From an uncultured Clostridia bacterium (GTDB taxonomy: Bacteria; Bacillota; Clostridia; Oscillospirales; Ruminococcaceae), in contig CAMWLH010000134.1 in the NCBI GenBank assembly GCA_947175045.1, positions 1 through 6,266 on the forward strand: a stretch of DNA of 6,266 nucleotides, written 5' to 3'. Below the pieces are notes generated by a model. That model did no database searches. It worked only from the letters and a program-made list of their open reading frames with translations, and was not told the DNA's origin. Both the position numbers and the translations under genes were made by a program. Positions 1 to 6,141 of the stretch are shown here, one piece after another (the first letter of the stretch is position 1; each line of letters opens with the position of its first letter).

Positions 1-6
1 AAGTAG

Positions 7-12
7 TATAAT
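7..12 (+). promoter_or_regulatory. Probable -10 box of the htpG promoter
   Basis: A perfect TATAAT lies at 7-12, which would place the transcription start near position 19, just upstream of the CIRCE operator. The matching -35 box would fall outside the window, so the promoter cannot be fully verified. An alternative -10, TATAAG at 18-23, would put the start inside the operator. Either reading fits the usual CIRCE arrangement, in which HrcA binds at or just after the start site. Confidence 0.6.
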
Positions 13-26
13 AATTTTATAAGTGT

Positions 27-53
27 TTAGCACTCGCGAAGAAAGAGTGCTAA
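27..53 (+). promoter_or_regulatory. CIRCE operator (HrcA binding site) controlling htpG
   Basis: TTAGCACTC at 27-35 and GAGTGCTAA at 45-53 form a perfect 9-bp inverted repeat with a 9-base spacer. This is an exact match to the CIRCE consensus TTAGCACTC-N9-GAGTGCTAA, and one further T-A pair (26 with 54) extends the arms. CIRCE is bound by the repressor HrcA, which loses activity on heat or misfolding stress when GroEL is titrated away. Here it lies between a -10 box and the htpG ribosome binding site, so it most likely represses htpG at normal temperature. Known CIRCE sites usually precede groES-groEL or hrcA-grpE-dnaK; no such gene is in the window. Confidence 0.96.
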
Positions 54-73
54 AACATTGAAGATCAGATGCT

Positions 74-80
74 AAAGGAG
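74..80 (+). promoter_or_regulatory. htpG ribosome binding site
   Basis: AAAGGAG at 74-80 sits 7 bases before the ATG at 88. This is strong Shine-Dalgarno complementarity at good spacing and it fixes the htpG start. Confidence 0.9.
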
Positions 81-87
81 AGATTTT

Positions 88-1965
88 ATGGAAACAAAAG
101 AATTTAAAGCAGAATCTAGGCGGCTGCTTGAAATGATGATCAACTCTATCTATACTCACAAGGAGATATTTTTAAGGGAGCTCATTTCCAACGCCAGCGA
201 CGCTATGGACAAGCTGTACTTCAAGTCAATGAGTGAGAACACGGGCATAACCCGCTCGGATATGGCGATAACCATTGAGACCGATAAGGACTCCCGTAAG
301 CTGACTATCACCGATAACGGCATAGGCATGACCAAGGACGAGCTTGAGAATAACCTCGGCACCATCGCCAAAAGCGGCTCTCTCGCGTTCAAAAACGAGA
401 ATGAGAGCGCGGAGGACGTTAATATAATCGGGCAGTTCGGCGTGGGATTTTATTCCGCTTTTATGGTGGCAAAGCGCGTCACTGTCATCTCCAGAGCCTA
501 CGGCGAGGATACCGCCTATATGTGGACGAGCGAGGGCGTAGAGGGCTACTCCATTGAGGAAGCGGCCAAGGACAGTCACGGTACTCAGATCATTCTGGAG
601 ATCAAGGACAACTCCGAGGAGGAAAATTACGACGAGTTCCTGACTCCGTATAAGATAAAGTCGCTCGTGCGTAAGTACTCCGACTATATCCGCTACCCCA
701 TAAAAATGGACGTGGAGCACGAAAAGCTCAAGGAGGGCACAGAGAACGAGTATGAAAAGGAGATCGTCACCGAAACGCTCAACTCCATGACCCCCATCTG
801 GAAAAAGTCCAAGTCGGAGCTTACCGATGAGGAATACAACCAATTTTACAAGGACAAATTCTACGACTATGATGAGCCGCTGCTGCATATACACAGCAAG
901 ACAGAGGGCACCGCGACATACAGCGCCCTGCTGTACGTTCCCGCGAAGGCTCCCTACGACTACTACTCAAAGAGCTTTGAAAAGGGCTTGCAGCTTTACT
1001 CCAGCGGCGTTATGATAATGGATAAGTGCGCTGATCTGCTGCCCGACTATTTCAGCTTTGTAAGAGGCTTAGTGGACAGCGAGGACTTGTCGCTGAATAT
1101 TTCACGAGAAATGCTCCAGCACGACAGGCAGCTCAAAATAATCGCAAAGAGCCTTGAAAAATCCATCAAGAGCGAGCTTAAAAAGCTCCAGAAGAACGAC
1201 AGGGAAAAGTATGAGAAATTCTTCGAGGCGTTCGGAATGCAGATAAAATACGGCATTTACGAGGGCTTTGGTTCGAACAAGGAAACGCTTCAGGATCTTC
1301 TGATGTTCAAGAGCAGCTTCGGCGGCTATGTAACGCTGGAGGAATACGTTTCCCGTATGAAAGAAGAGCAGAAGTACATCTATTTTGCCAGCGGCAGCAG
1401 CGTAGCGAGAATAGAAGCCCTGCCTCAGACCGAGCTCGTAAAGGACAAGGGCTACGAGATACTCTACTTTACCGACCACGTTGATGAGTTCTGCATTCAG
1501 ATGATGCACGACTATGAAGCCAAGGAGTACAAGTCGGTATCCTCCGAGGACTTAGGTCTGGAGACAGAGGAGGAAAAAGAGGAGATCAAAAAGGAGGAAG
1601 AGGACAACAAGAGCCTTTTCGACTTCATGACGGATAAGCTCTCGGGCAAGGTAAAGGCTGTACGGCTCTCACACCGTCTGAAATCCCACCCCGTGTGCAT
1701 TACCAGCGAGGGTATGCTGTCCGTTGAGATGGAAAAGGTACTCTCCGCAATGCCCACCGAGCAGAACGCAAAGGCGGAGAAAATTCTTGAGATCAACGCC
1801 TCACACCCCATCTACAACAAGCTCAAGACCCTGTACGAAACCGACAAGAATAAGGTGGCGGAATACGGCGATATCCTCTACTCGCAGGCTCTGCTTATCG
1901 AGGGTATGGCGATAGAAAATCCCGTGGAGTTCACCAACAAAATCTGCGAGATAATGGCTAATTAA
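88..1965 (+). CDS. htpG: Molecular chaperone HtpG (bacterial Hsp90)
   Basis: This is a cytosolic ATP-dependent chaperone that works as a homodimer, remodelling client proteins and helping under heat and other stress. At 625 residues it is the normal bacterial length. The N-terminal GHKL ATPase domain (about 1-210) shows the helix [13 protein letters not shown] (31-43, with E31, N35 and D38), the DNGIGM motif (76-81, D76 contacting adenine in the family) and the [11 protein letters not shown] lid/glycine motif (115-125), followed by HGT at 164-166. The middle domain carries LNISREMLQ (336-344) with the conserved ATP-sensing arginine R340. A highly charged Glu/Lys stretch (493-507) precedes the C-terminal dimerisation domain, which ends with the [15 protein letters not shown] region (601-615). 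The start is set by AAAGGAG 7 bases upstream. A perfect CIRCE operator lies upstream and a hairpin terminator follows, so the gene appears monocistronic. All key motifs are intact and identification is secure. Confidence 0.98.
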   Translation: METKEFKAESRRLLEMMINSIYTHKEIFLRELISNASDAMDKLYFKSMSENTGITRSDMAITIETDKDSRKLTITDNGIGMTKDELENNLGTIAKSGSLAFKNENESAEDVNIIGQFGVGFYSAFMVAKRVTVISRAYGEDTAYMWTSEGVEGYSIEEAAKDSHGTQIILEIKDNSEEENYDEFLTPYKIKSLVRKYSDYIRYPIKMDVEHEKLKEGTENEYEKEIVTETLNSMTPIWKKSKSELTDEEYNQFYKDKFYDYDEPLLHIHSKTEGTATYSALLYVPAKAPYDYYSKSFEKGLQLYSSGVMIMDKCADLLPDYFSFVRGLVDSEDLSLNISREMLQHDRQLKIIAKSLEKSIKSELKKLQKNDREKYEKFFEAFGMQIKYGIYEGFGSNKETLQDLLMFKSSFGGYVTLEEYVSRMKEEQKYIYFASGSSVARIEALPQTELVKDKGYEILYFTDHVDEFCIQMMHDYEAKEYKSVSSEDLGLETEEEKEEIKKEEEDNKSLFDFMTDKLSGKVKAVRLSHRLKSHPVCITSEGMLSVEMEKVLSAMPTEQNAKAEKILEINASHPIYNKLKTLYETDKNKVAEYGDILYSQALLIEGMAIENPVEFTNKICEIMAN

Positions 1966-1971
1966 GCTGAC

Positions 1972-2020
1972 CGAAAAAATTCCCCGCAGCGCAAGTAACA
2001 GTGCTGCGGGGATAATTTTA
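1972..2020. terminator. Bidirectional terminator between htpG and the convergent lipoprotein gene
   Basis: CCCCGCAGC (1982-1990) pairs perfectly with GCTGCGGGG (2003-2011). The stem continues inward by a G-T and a C-G pair, leaving an 8-base loop (1993-2000). On the - strand the hairpin is followed by AATTTTTTC (1980-1972), a good U-tract for ending the lipoprotein transcript. On the + strand the trailing sequence is the weaker ATAATTTTATT, but it can plausibly end htpG. The hairpin begins 17 bases after the htpG stop and 7 bases after the lipoprotein stop, so both convergent genes share it. Confidence 0.88.
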
Positions 2021-2716
2021 TTCCGTAATCTCCTTAATAAGAATGTTTTCAAAATCAACCGAATAGGTGATCGTTCTCTTTTCGCGCTCCGAGCCCACAT
2101 ACTCATTTACGGTAAAGGTATCGCCGTCGGTGGTGATCTCGCCGTCTATCAGCGGGAAAAAGTCCCCGACGCCTCTGCGCGTTCCTATATAATATACAAA
2201 ATGGTCGTCAAAATAGTAAACCGAAAGGCATTGCGCATTTTCGTCCTCGACAATTCCAAGGGGAACGCTGACCACAAGCAAATTCCCCGAATCCATCTCC
2301 AAAACCTCGGCGGCGATTCCCTTATAATCATTTACTCCCGCAAAGGGAGCGCCTCCCACATAAGGGTTATTGAAGACCATTGAGCTTACAACCTCTTCTC
2401 CGCTGCGAACAGTTATGTTGTCGCCGTTTACGTCCAGCCTATAACTGTTTGTGCTATCAACATAAAAAACATCGACCGACAAATTGATGGAGTAGCTCCC
2501 CATATCCTTGGCAAAACTGATTGTATCAATTTTCTCTCCGATATCGGCGTCAAAATCCCATAACGGCTCTGACGAAAAATCACTTGTTTCGGAAATAATA
2601 TCCGCGGAAACGCTGTGGTCTGTTGAAAGATCCGAATCGTTTTGTGATATGGGCGCATTATTTGCGCAGCCTGTTGCTATAAGCAGCGTGAGCGTAATTA
2701 AGAATATTTTTTTCAT
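2018..2716 (-). CDS. Putative secreted lipoprotein of unknown function
   Basis: This 232-residue protein has a clear lipoprotein signal peptide. It starts with MKK, followed by a hydrophobic core (4-13) and the lipobox ATGC with the lipidated cysteine at C17, so after processing it should be anchored to the outer face of the cytoplasmic membrane. Residues 18-52 form a Ser/Asp-rich low-complexity tether. Residues 60-232 look like a soluble, beta-rich domain with alternating polar and hydrophobic strands; no catalytic motif or known family is recognised. The start is at 2716 because AAAGGAG lies 9 bases upstream and the signal peptide begins there. The frame stays open upstream to 2824, but that would add 36 residues before the signal peptide and overlap the neighbouring gene. 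The gene has its own likely promoter and is convergent with htpG. Function cannot be inferred from context. Confidence 0.85.
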   Translation of the reverse strand: MKKIFLITLTLLIATGCANNAPISQNDSDLSTDHSVSADIISETSDFSSEPLWDFDADIGEKIDTISFAKDMGSYSINLSVDVFYVDSTNSYRLDVNGDNITVRSGEEVVSSMVFNNPYVGGAPFAGVNDYKGIAAEVLEMDSGNLLVVSVPLGIVEDENAQCLSVYYFDDHFVYYIGTRRGVGDFFPLIDGEITTDGDTFTVNEYVGSEREKRTITYSVDFENILIKEITE

Positions 2717-2725
2717 GATTTGATT

Positions 2726-2732
2726 CTCCTTT
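2726..2732 (-). promoter_or_regulatory. Ribosome binding site deciding the lipoprotein start
   Basis: On the - strand AAAGGAG (2732 to 2726) lies 9 bases before the ATG at 2716. It supports this start over the longer open frame beginning at 2824. Confidence 0.88.
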
Positions 2733-2750
2733 GCTGAAAAATTAGTTGGA

Positions 2751-2780
2751 TTTATACAAAAACGCCGCTGCGAAAAGCAA
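2751..2780 (-). promoter_or_regulatory. Candidate promoter of the lipoprotein gene, overlapping the upstream terminator
   Basis: On the - strand TTGCTT (2780 to 2775) is followed after 18 bases by TATAAA (2756 to 2751). This sigma-A-like pair would start transcription near 2744, giving a leader of about 28 bases before the ATG at 2716. The -35 box lies within the loop and 3-prime arm-facing side of the hairpin that ends the ispH-rpsA transcript. The hexamers each deviate from consensus, so the call is moderate. Confidence 0.5.
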
Positions 2781-2785
2781 CGGCG
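2758..2785 (-). terminator. Rho-independent terminator of the cmk-plsC-ispH/rpsA operon
   Basis: Reading the - strand, CGCCGTTGC (2785-2777), loop TTTTC (2776-2772) and GCAGCGGCG (2771-2763) form a 9-bp stem with one G-T pair, followed directly by TTTTT (2762-2758). The stem begins 13 bases after the stop codon of the fusion gene, as expected for an intrinsic terminator at the end of the operon. Confidence 0.9.
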
Positions 2786-2798
2786 CTGGTATACGAAG

Positions 2799-3929
2799 TT
2801 ATTCTGCGTCGTCGGACTCGTCATCGGAAGCGGTCTCTTCCATAAGCGCCTTGATGGAAAGGGAAACTCTGTTCTTCTCGGTGTCGATCTCGATTATCTT
2901 CACCTCGACCTCCTGACCGACAGACAATACCGAAGCGATATTGTTCACTCTTTCGGTGGATATCTGCGAGATGTGGATAAGACCGTCAACGCCCGGGATT
3001 ATCTGCGCGAACGCGCCGAACTCGGTAATGCTTACGATGGTAGCCTTGATAACGTCGCCCTTGCCGTACTCGGCAACGAACTTAGTCCAGGGATTCTCGT
3101 CGGGATCCTTAGCGGAGAGGGAAACTCTCTTCTTCTCGGGATCGTAGGACTTAACGATAACGTTGATCTTATCGCCAATCTTTACGATATCCTTGGGGTG
3201 ACCCACGCGGTTCCAGGTAAGCTCGGAGGTGCGTACCAGACCGTCGACCGCGCCGATATCAACGAACACGCCGTAGTCCTCAATAGAGCGAACCTCGCCC
3301 ACGAACTTCTGACCTACCTCGATGTTCTCCCAGAACTTAGCTCTCTCCGCGTCGCGGACTTCCTTGTTGGCGAGCTTGATAGAGCCCACCACGCGTCCGC
3401 CGCGCTGATCGTTCACCTCGATGATCTTCAGCTTGACGGTCTGCTTCAGCAGGGTGTCAAGGCTGCCGCTGCGGGGAATACCCGTCTGCGAAGCTGGAAT
3501 GAAGATGCGTGTGTTGTCGGAGAACACGATAACGCCGCCCTTTACCACATTGGACACAACACCCTCAATGGTCTCGTTGGAGTCTTTGACAGCCATCATC
3601 TTCTCCAGACCGAGAGCGGTGTCAACCCGCTTCTTGGAGAGCGCCGCGGTGCCCATGGAGTCGTCGACCTTGATAACGATAGCGTCGATAACGTCGCCAA
3701 CCTTTACAATATCGCCCACCGCCGCTTCGGGATCGTTAGTCAGCTCCTCGCGGACTATGTAGCCGGTCTGCTTTGCGCCGACCTCTACGCCGACCTCTCT
3801 GTCGGATACGCTTACTACAGTTGCCTTAACTCTCATTCCGTTACGTAACTTAATAAAAGACTGGTCCGCTTCAAGCAGCGCAGCGAAGTCCTCCTCATTT
3901 TCATTTACAGATTTGATTTCCTCGTTCAT
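2799..3929 (-). CDS. rpsA: Possible internally initiated free ribosomal protein S1 (alternative product of the fusion gene)
   Basis: This entry describes a possible second product, not a separate gene. Starting at the ATG at 3929 (M279 of the fusion) would give a 376-residue protein with exactly the four S1 domains and no IspH sequence. That length is close to stand-alone S1 homologues of Firmicutes. A perfect AAAGGAGG lies 11 bases upstream, and the new N-terminus (MNEEIKSVNENEEDFAALL) reads like the acidic N-terminal tail of free S1 proteins. The Shine-Dalgarno bases also encode the IKEV residues of IspH, whose IKEV-like C-terminus is common in the family, so coincidence is possible. Internal initiation is inference only. 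Confidence 0.4.
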   Translation of the reverse strand: MNEEIKSVNENEEDFAALLEADQSFIKLRNGMRVKATVVSVSDREVGVEVGAKQTGYIVREELTNDPEAAVGDIVKVGDVIDAIVIKVDDSMGTAALSKKRVDTALGLEKMMAVKDSNETIEGVVSNVVKGGVIVFSDNTRIFIPASQTGIPRSGSLDTLLKQTVKLKIIEVNDQRGGRVVGSIKLANKEVRDAERAKFWENIEVGQKFVGEVRSIEDYGVFVDIGAVDGLVRTSELTWNRVGHPKDIVKIGDKINVIVKSYDPEKKRVSLSAKDPDENPWTKFVAEYGKGDVIKATIVSITEFGAFAQIIPGVDGLIHISQISTERVNNIASVLSVGQEVEVKIIEIDTEKNRVSLSIKALMEETASDDESDDAE

Positions 3930-4763
3930 TCTTTCATGAACCTCCTTTATAGTGTAGACGGGCGTAGACGCTCCCGCCGTTATTCCGATAAGACTATCGG
4001 AACGCAGACCGCTTAATATCTGCCGGGGTATATCGGCGGCACTCTCTGCGAATACCGTCTTACAGTGCCTTGAGCAGATAGCTGCAAGCGCTCCTGTGTT
4101 CGAGCTGCTTCGTCCTCCGACTACTATCATAAGCGCAGCCCGCTTTGCCAGCTCCTCCGCGTTTTTCTGGCGCTCGGAGGTCGCGTGGCATATTGTATCA
4201 TATATTTTAACGCGGCTGTGATTTCTTCTGATCCTTTCGGAATATTCCGTAAATCTGCCGCGGTCGAAGGTCGTCTGAACTACCAGCACAACGTCCTCGC
4301 TGTCCGAGAGCGTTCCGTTTTCAAACAGCTTCTCCATTTCCTCCGCGTCCGCGCAGGCGTAAACTCTGCCCGCCGCGTGACCCATTATCCCGATAATCTC
4401 GGGGTGATCTTTGTCGCCGAGAACCACCGCCGCTTTAACCGAAGCGGCAGAAACGATACCGTGTATCTTCGCGACAAACGGGCAGGTCGCGTCGATCACT
4501 TCGCCGCAAAGCTGCCTCGCCTTTTCCTTGGTTTCCGCCGCAACGCCGTGGGAACGTATCACGAGAGGTTTTCCCGCTGCCTGCTCCACGCTTTCGGCTA
4601 TATGAACTCCCTTTTTTTCAAGGGAATCTGTTACAATGGAATTGTGTATCAGTGAACCTAACGACCACACCTCTCCGAATCGCCGCGCAGCCTCCTCAGT
4701 GAGCCTTATCGCGCGCTCCACGCCGAAGCAGAATCCCGACTTGTCCGCAACCTCAATCCACAT
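2799..4763 (-). CDS. ispH-rpsA: Bifunctional IspH (HMBPP reductase) - ribosomal protein S1 fusion
   Basis: The 654-residue protein joins two complete genes. Residues 1-279 are IspH (LytB), the [4Fe-4S] enzyme that reduces HMBPP to IPP and DMAPP, the last MEP-pathway step. The cluster cysteines C12 (GFCFGV), C94 (ATCPFV) and C192 (TICHAT) are present. So are substrate-binding residues H40, H72, H120, the proton donor E122 (DHPE), T164, the SSSN motif (219-222) and S266 (TAGAS). Residues 280-654 carry four S1 RNA-binding domains at about 309-378, 398-468, 484-552 and 568-638, then an acidic tail; S1 binds mRNA on the 30S subunit. The start at 4763 has AAAGGAG 10 bases upstream; the in-frame ATG at 4770-4772 is only one base from it and so is unlikely. 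C12 also then matches E. coli numbering. The gene overlaps plsC by 11 bases and is followed by a terminator. Such fusions are known in Clostridia. Confidence 0.96.
   Translation of the reverse strand: MWIEVADKSGFCFGVERAIRLTEEAARRFGEVWSLGSLIHNSIVTDSLEKKGVHIAESVEQAAGKPLVIRSHGVAAETKEKARQLCGEVIDATCPFVAKIHGIVSAASVKAAVVLGDKDHPEIIGIMGHAAGRVYACADAEEMEKLFENGTLSDSEDVVLVVQTTFDRGRFTEYSERIRRNHSRVKIYDTICHATSERQKNAEELAKRAALMIVVGGRSSSNTGALAAICSRHCKTVFAESAADIPRQILSGLRSDSLIGITAGASTPVYTIKEVHERMNEEIKSVNENEEDFAALLEADQSFIKLRNGMRVKATVVSVSDREVGVEVGAKQTGYIVREELTNDPEAAVGDIVKVGDVIDAIVIKVDDSMGTAALSKKRVDTALGLEKMMAVKDSNETIEGVVSNVVKGGVIVFSDNTRIFIPASQTGIPRSGSLDTLLKQTVKLKIIEVNDQRGGRVVGSIKLANKEVRDAERAKFWENIEVGQKFVGEVRSIEDYGVFVDIGAVDGLVRTSELTWNRVGHPKDIVKIGDKINVIVKSYDPEKKRVSLSAKDPDENPWTKFVAEYGKGDVIKATIVSITEFGAFAQIIPGVDGLIHISQISTERVNNIASVLSVGQEVEVKIIEIDTEKNRVSLSIKALMEETASDDESDDAE
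3941..3948 (-). promoter_or_regulatory. Internal Shine-Dalgarno at the IspH/S1 junction
   Basis: On the - strand AAAGGAGG (3948 to 3941) is the strongest Shine-Dalgarno match in the window, stronger than those before the annotated starts. The in-frame ATG of the S1 part follows after 11 bases. A second, out-of-frame ATG only 3 bases away (3937 to 3935) opens a three-codon frame, ATG AAA GAA TGA, whose stop overlaps the in-frame ATG as ATGA. This could support direct initiation or stop-start reinitiation. Confidence 0.5.
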
Positions 4764-5358
4764 CGGGCGCATTCTCCTTTAATACGGCGATCCTGTCCAT
4801 TATCTCCGAGCTTACCGCTTTAAGCTGCCGCTTGTCGGTGATATCCACATCAAAGGTATCCGCGCTTATCCGCTCTCCTATTGAGATAACGCATCTGCGC
4901 CTGAACCGCTTTCTGCCGTATTTGATGAAAACCGGAACTACGGGAACCTTAGCCTGTGCCGCTATCAGCGTTACGCCGCTTTTCGCACGCCCGAGTTCCC
5001 CGTCCTTGGAGCGTGTGCCCTCGGGGAAAATAATAAAGATACGCCCGCGCCCAAGGCTCTCCAGCGCGTTGTCTATCGCCGAGGAATCCTTTGCGCCGCG
5101 CTTTACGGGAAACGCTCCCAACTTTTTGATAAGCCAAGTGAATATCGGGTTGAGCTTGAAAAGCTCCTCCTTCGCCATGAAGTTGTACTTTCCGCGAAAG
5201 GTTATCCCCACCATCGGCGGATCGTTGTTTGAAACATGGTTTGAGGCTATAATGTAGCCGCCCTTTTCTGTCGGTATATTTTCCCGTCCTATAACGGTTA
5301 TATGAAATACAATGTGATAAGCGAAACGCACCAGCTCTCGGGCAACGGAGTAAAACAT
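4753..5358 (-). CDS. plsC: 1-acyl-sn-glycerol-3-phosphate acyltransferase (PlsC family)
   Basis: This membrane-associated enzyme transfers an acyl chain to lysophosphatidic acid, giving phosphatidic acid, the precursor of all phospholipids. The 201-residue protein has the four family blocks. These are the catalytic NHVSNNDPP (H41 and D46, HX4D), GAFPVKRG (81-88, with R87), the substrate-binding FPEGTR (111-116) and the VPVVPV block (138-143). An aromatic/hydrophobic N-terminal stretch (about 8-22) could sit at the membrane; no long transmembrane span is obvious. The start at 5358 is chosen because AAAGGAG lies 8 bases upstream and the ATG overlaps the cmk stop as TAATG; a GTG at 5385 in the same frame would read through that ribosome binding site. 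The gene lies between cmk and ispH-rpsA. Substrate specificity within the family cannot be read from sequence. Confidence 0.95.
   Translation of the reverse strand: MFYSVARELVRFAYHIVFHITVIGRENIPTEKGGYIIASNHVSNNDPPMVGITFRGKYNFMAKEELFKLNPIFTWLIKKLGAFPVKRGAKDSSAIDNALESLGRGRIFIIFPEGTRSKDGELGRAKSGVTLIAAQAKVPVVPVFIKYGRKRFRRRCVISIGERISADTFDVDITDKRQLKAVSSEIMDRIAVLKENAPDVD
4774..4780 (-). promoter_or_regulatory. Ribosome binding site deciding the ispH-rpsA start
   Basis: AAAGGAG (4780 to 4774 on the - strand) lies 10 bases before the ATG at 4763 but only 1 base before the ATG at 4772. The spacing rules in favour of 4763. The site is inside the plsC coding region, consistent with coupled translation. 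Confidence 0.85.
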
Positions 5359-6029
5359 TACAGACGCTCCTTTATCAACCCGCACACCAGTTCTACGGAC
5401 TGTTCAAAATCAAGCCCCGAGGTGTCCGCAACTACCGCGTCCTCTGCCGCTCTCAATGGAGCTGCCGCGCGGTGGCTGTCGTCGTAGTCGCGCTTGTTGA
5501 GATCGTCCAGTACCTCCTCAAAGGTAACTTCGCGACCTTTAGCCCGAAGTTCGTCATAGCGCCTTTTAGCACGTATCTCAGATGAAGCGGTGAGAAAAAT
5601 TTTCACGTCGGCGTTGGGGAGAACTACCGTTCCTATATCCCGCCCGTCCATTATCACATCGTTATTTTCCGCAATTATCCTCTGCATATCCAGCAGAGCC
5701 GTTCTCACCTCGGGAACCGACGAAACCGCCGAAGCCGCCATGGAAATTTCAGGGAGCCTTATTTCCTCCGAAACGTCCTTTTCATTCAAAAAAACGTGCT
5801 GTGTTCCGTTGATCCTTTTTATCTCAAGACTTATTTCATCTAACTGTGCCACAACGGCAGATGCGCGCTTCATGTCAATGCCTTTTCTGTAACAGTACAG
5901 TCCCACCGCTCTGTAAAGAGCGCCGGTATCCACATAAACGAATCCAAGTTTTCCCGCGGCAGCGCGGGCTATCGTACTCTTTCCCGCTCCAACAGGACCG
6001 TCAATCGCAACAGAAATATACTTCGACAT
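5358..6029 (-). CDS. cmk: Cytidylate (CMP/dCMP) kinase
   Basis: Cmk phosphorylates CMP and dCMP with ATP in the cytosol, recycling CMP released from RNA turnover and phospholipid synthesis toward CTP and dCTP. The 223-residue length is typical for the bacterial enzyme. Visible motifs are the P-loop GPVGAGKST (11-19), DTGALYR (34-40), the CMP-binding insert with S100 and R109, MDGRDIGT (127-134, with D128, R130 and D131), the lid arginines around KRRYDEL (155-161), and RDYDDSHR (180-187, with D184 and R187). It is the first gene of the operon; its stop overlaps the plsC ATG by one base (TAATG). The ribosome binding site is the modest GGAG (6042 to 6039), 9 bases before the ATG. A near-consensus promoter lies about 80 bases upstream. 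Confidence 0.97.
   Translation of the reverse strand: MSKYISVAIDGPVGAGKSTIARAAAGKLGFVYVDTGALYRAVGLYCYRKGIDMKRASAVVAQLDEISLEIKRINGTQHVFLNEKDVSEEIRLPEISMAASAVSSVPEVRTALLDMQRIIAENNDVIMDGRDIGTVVLPNADVKIFLTASSEIRAKRRYDELRAKGREVTFEEVLDDLNKRDYDDSHRAAAPLRAAEDAVVADTSGLDFEQSVELVCGLIKERL
5367..5373 (-). promoter_or_regulatory. Ribosome binding site deciding the plsC start
   Basis: AAAGGAG (5373 to 5367 on the - strand), inside the last codons of cmk, is 8 bases before the ATG at 5358. It supports that ATG over the upstream GTG at 5385. Confidence 0.88.
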
Positions 6030-6112
6030 CGCTCAGAACTCCGAATCGGCAATAAAAGAAATCGCCATAATCATAGAAAAGGGTATAACTCGCCCATAGT
6101 CTATCACAATAT

Positions 6113-6141
6113 ATTATAACACATTCAATATTAAATTGCAA
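6113..6141 (-). promoter_or_regulatory. Promoter of the cmk-plsC-ispH/rpsA operon
   Basis: On the - strand TTGCAA (6141 to 6136) is followed after exactly 17 bases by a perfect TATAAT (6118 to 6113). A TG one base upstream of the -10 box (TGTTATAAT) makes it an extended -10 promoter. Just upstream (about 6145-6165) is an A/T-rich tract of T and A runs that could act as an UP element. The predicted start near 6106 leaves a leader of about 76 bases before the cmk ATG. This is a strong housekeeping-type sigma-A promoter, fitting for an operon that encodes S1. Confidence 0.85.

Noticed and set aside
226..894. A 222-codon open frame on the - strand opposite htpG
   Set aside because: It is antisense to the conserved HtpG ATPase domain, with no ribosome binding site and no recognisable product.
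2717..2824. Upstream extension of the lipoprotein by 36 residues
   Set aside because: It would bury the signal peptide inside the protein, run through the terminator and overlap the end of the S1-coding region. The AAAGGAG at 2726-2732 fits the later ATG.
2973..3848. A 291-codon open frame on the + strand opposite the S1-coding part of the fusion gene
   Set aside because: It is fully antisense to well-conserved S1 domains, has no ribosome binding site and encodes no recognisable domain. Long antisense frames are expected from biased codon use.
4764..4772. The ATG at 4772 as start of ispH-rpsA
   Set aside because: It lies one base from the Shine-Dalgarno, too close for initiation. The ATG at 4763 has 10-base spacing and fits the usual IspH N-terminus.
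5359..5385. GTG at 5385 as start of plsC
   Set aside because: It would place the strong AAAGGAG inside the coding sequence and add residues not typical of the family; the ATG at 5358 has ideal spacing.
6048..6066. Small hairpin in the cmk leader (GGCGAT with ATTGCC, 7-base loop) as a riboswitch or attenuator
   Set aside because: It has only six pairs including one G-T, no conserved aptamer core and no T-tract. The whole leader is only about 76 bases, so it is not enough to claim regulation.
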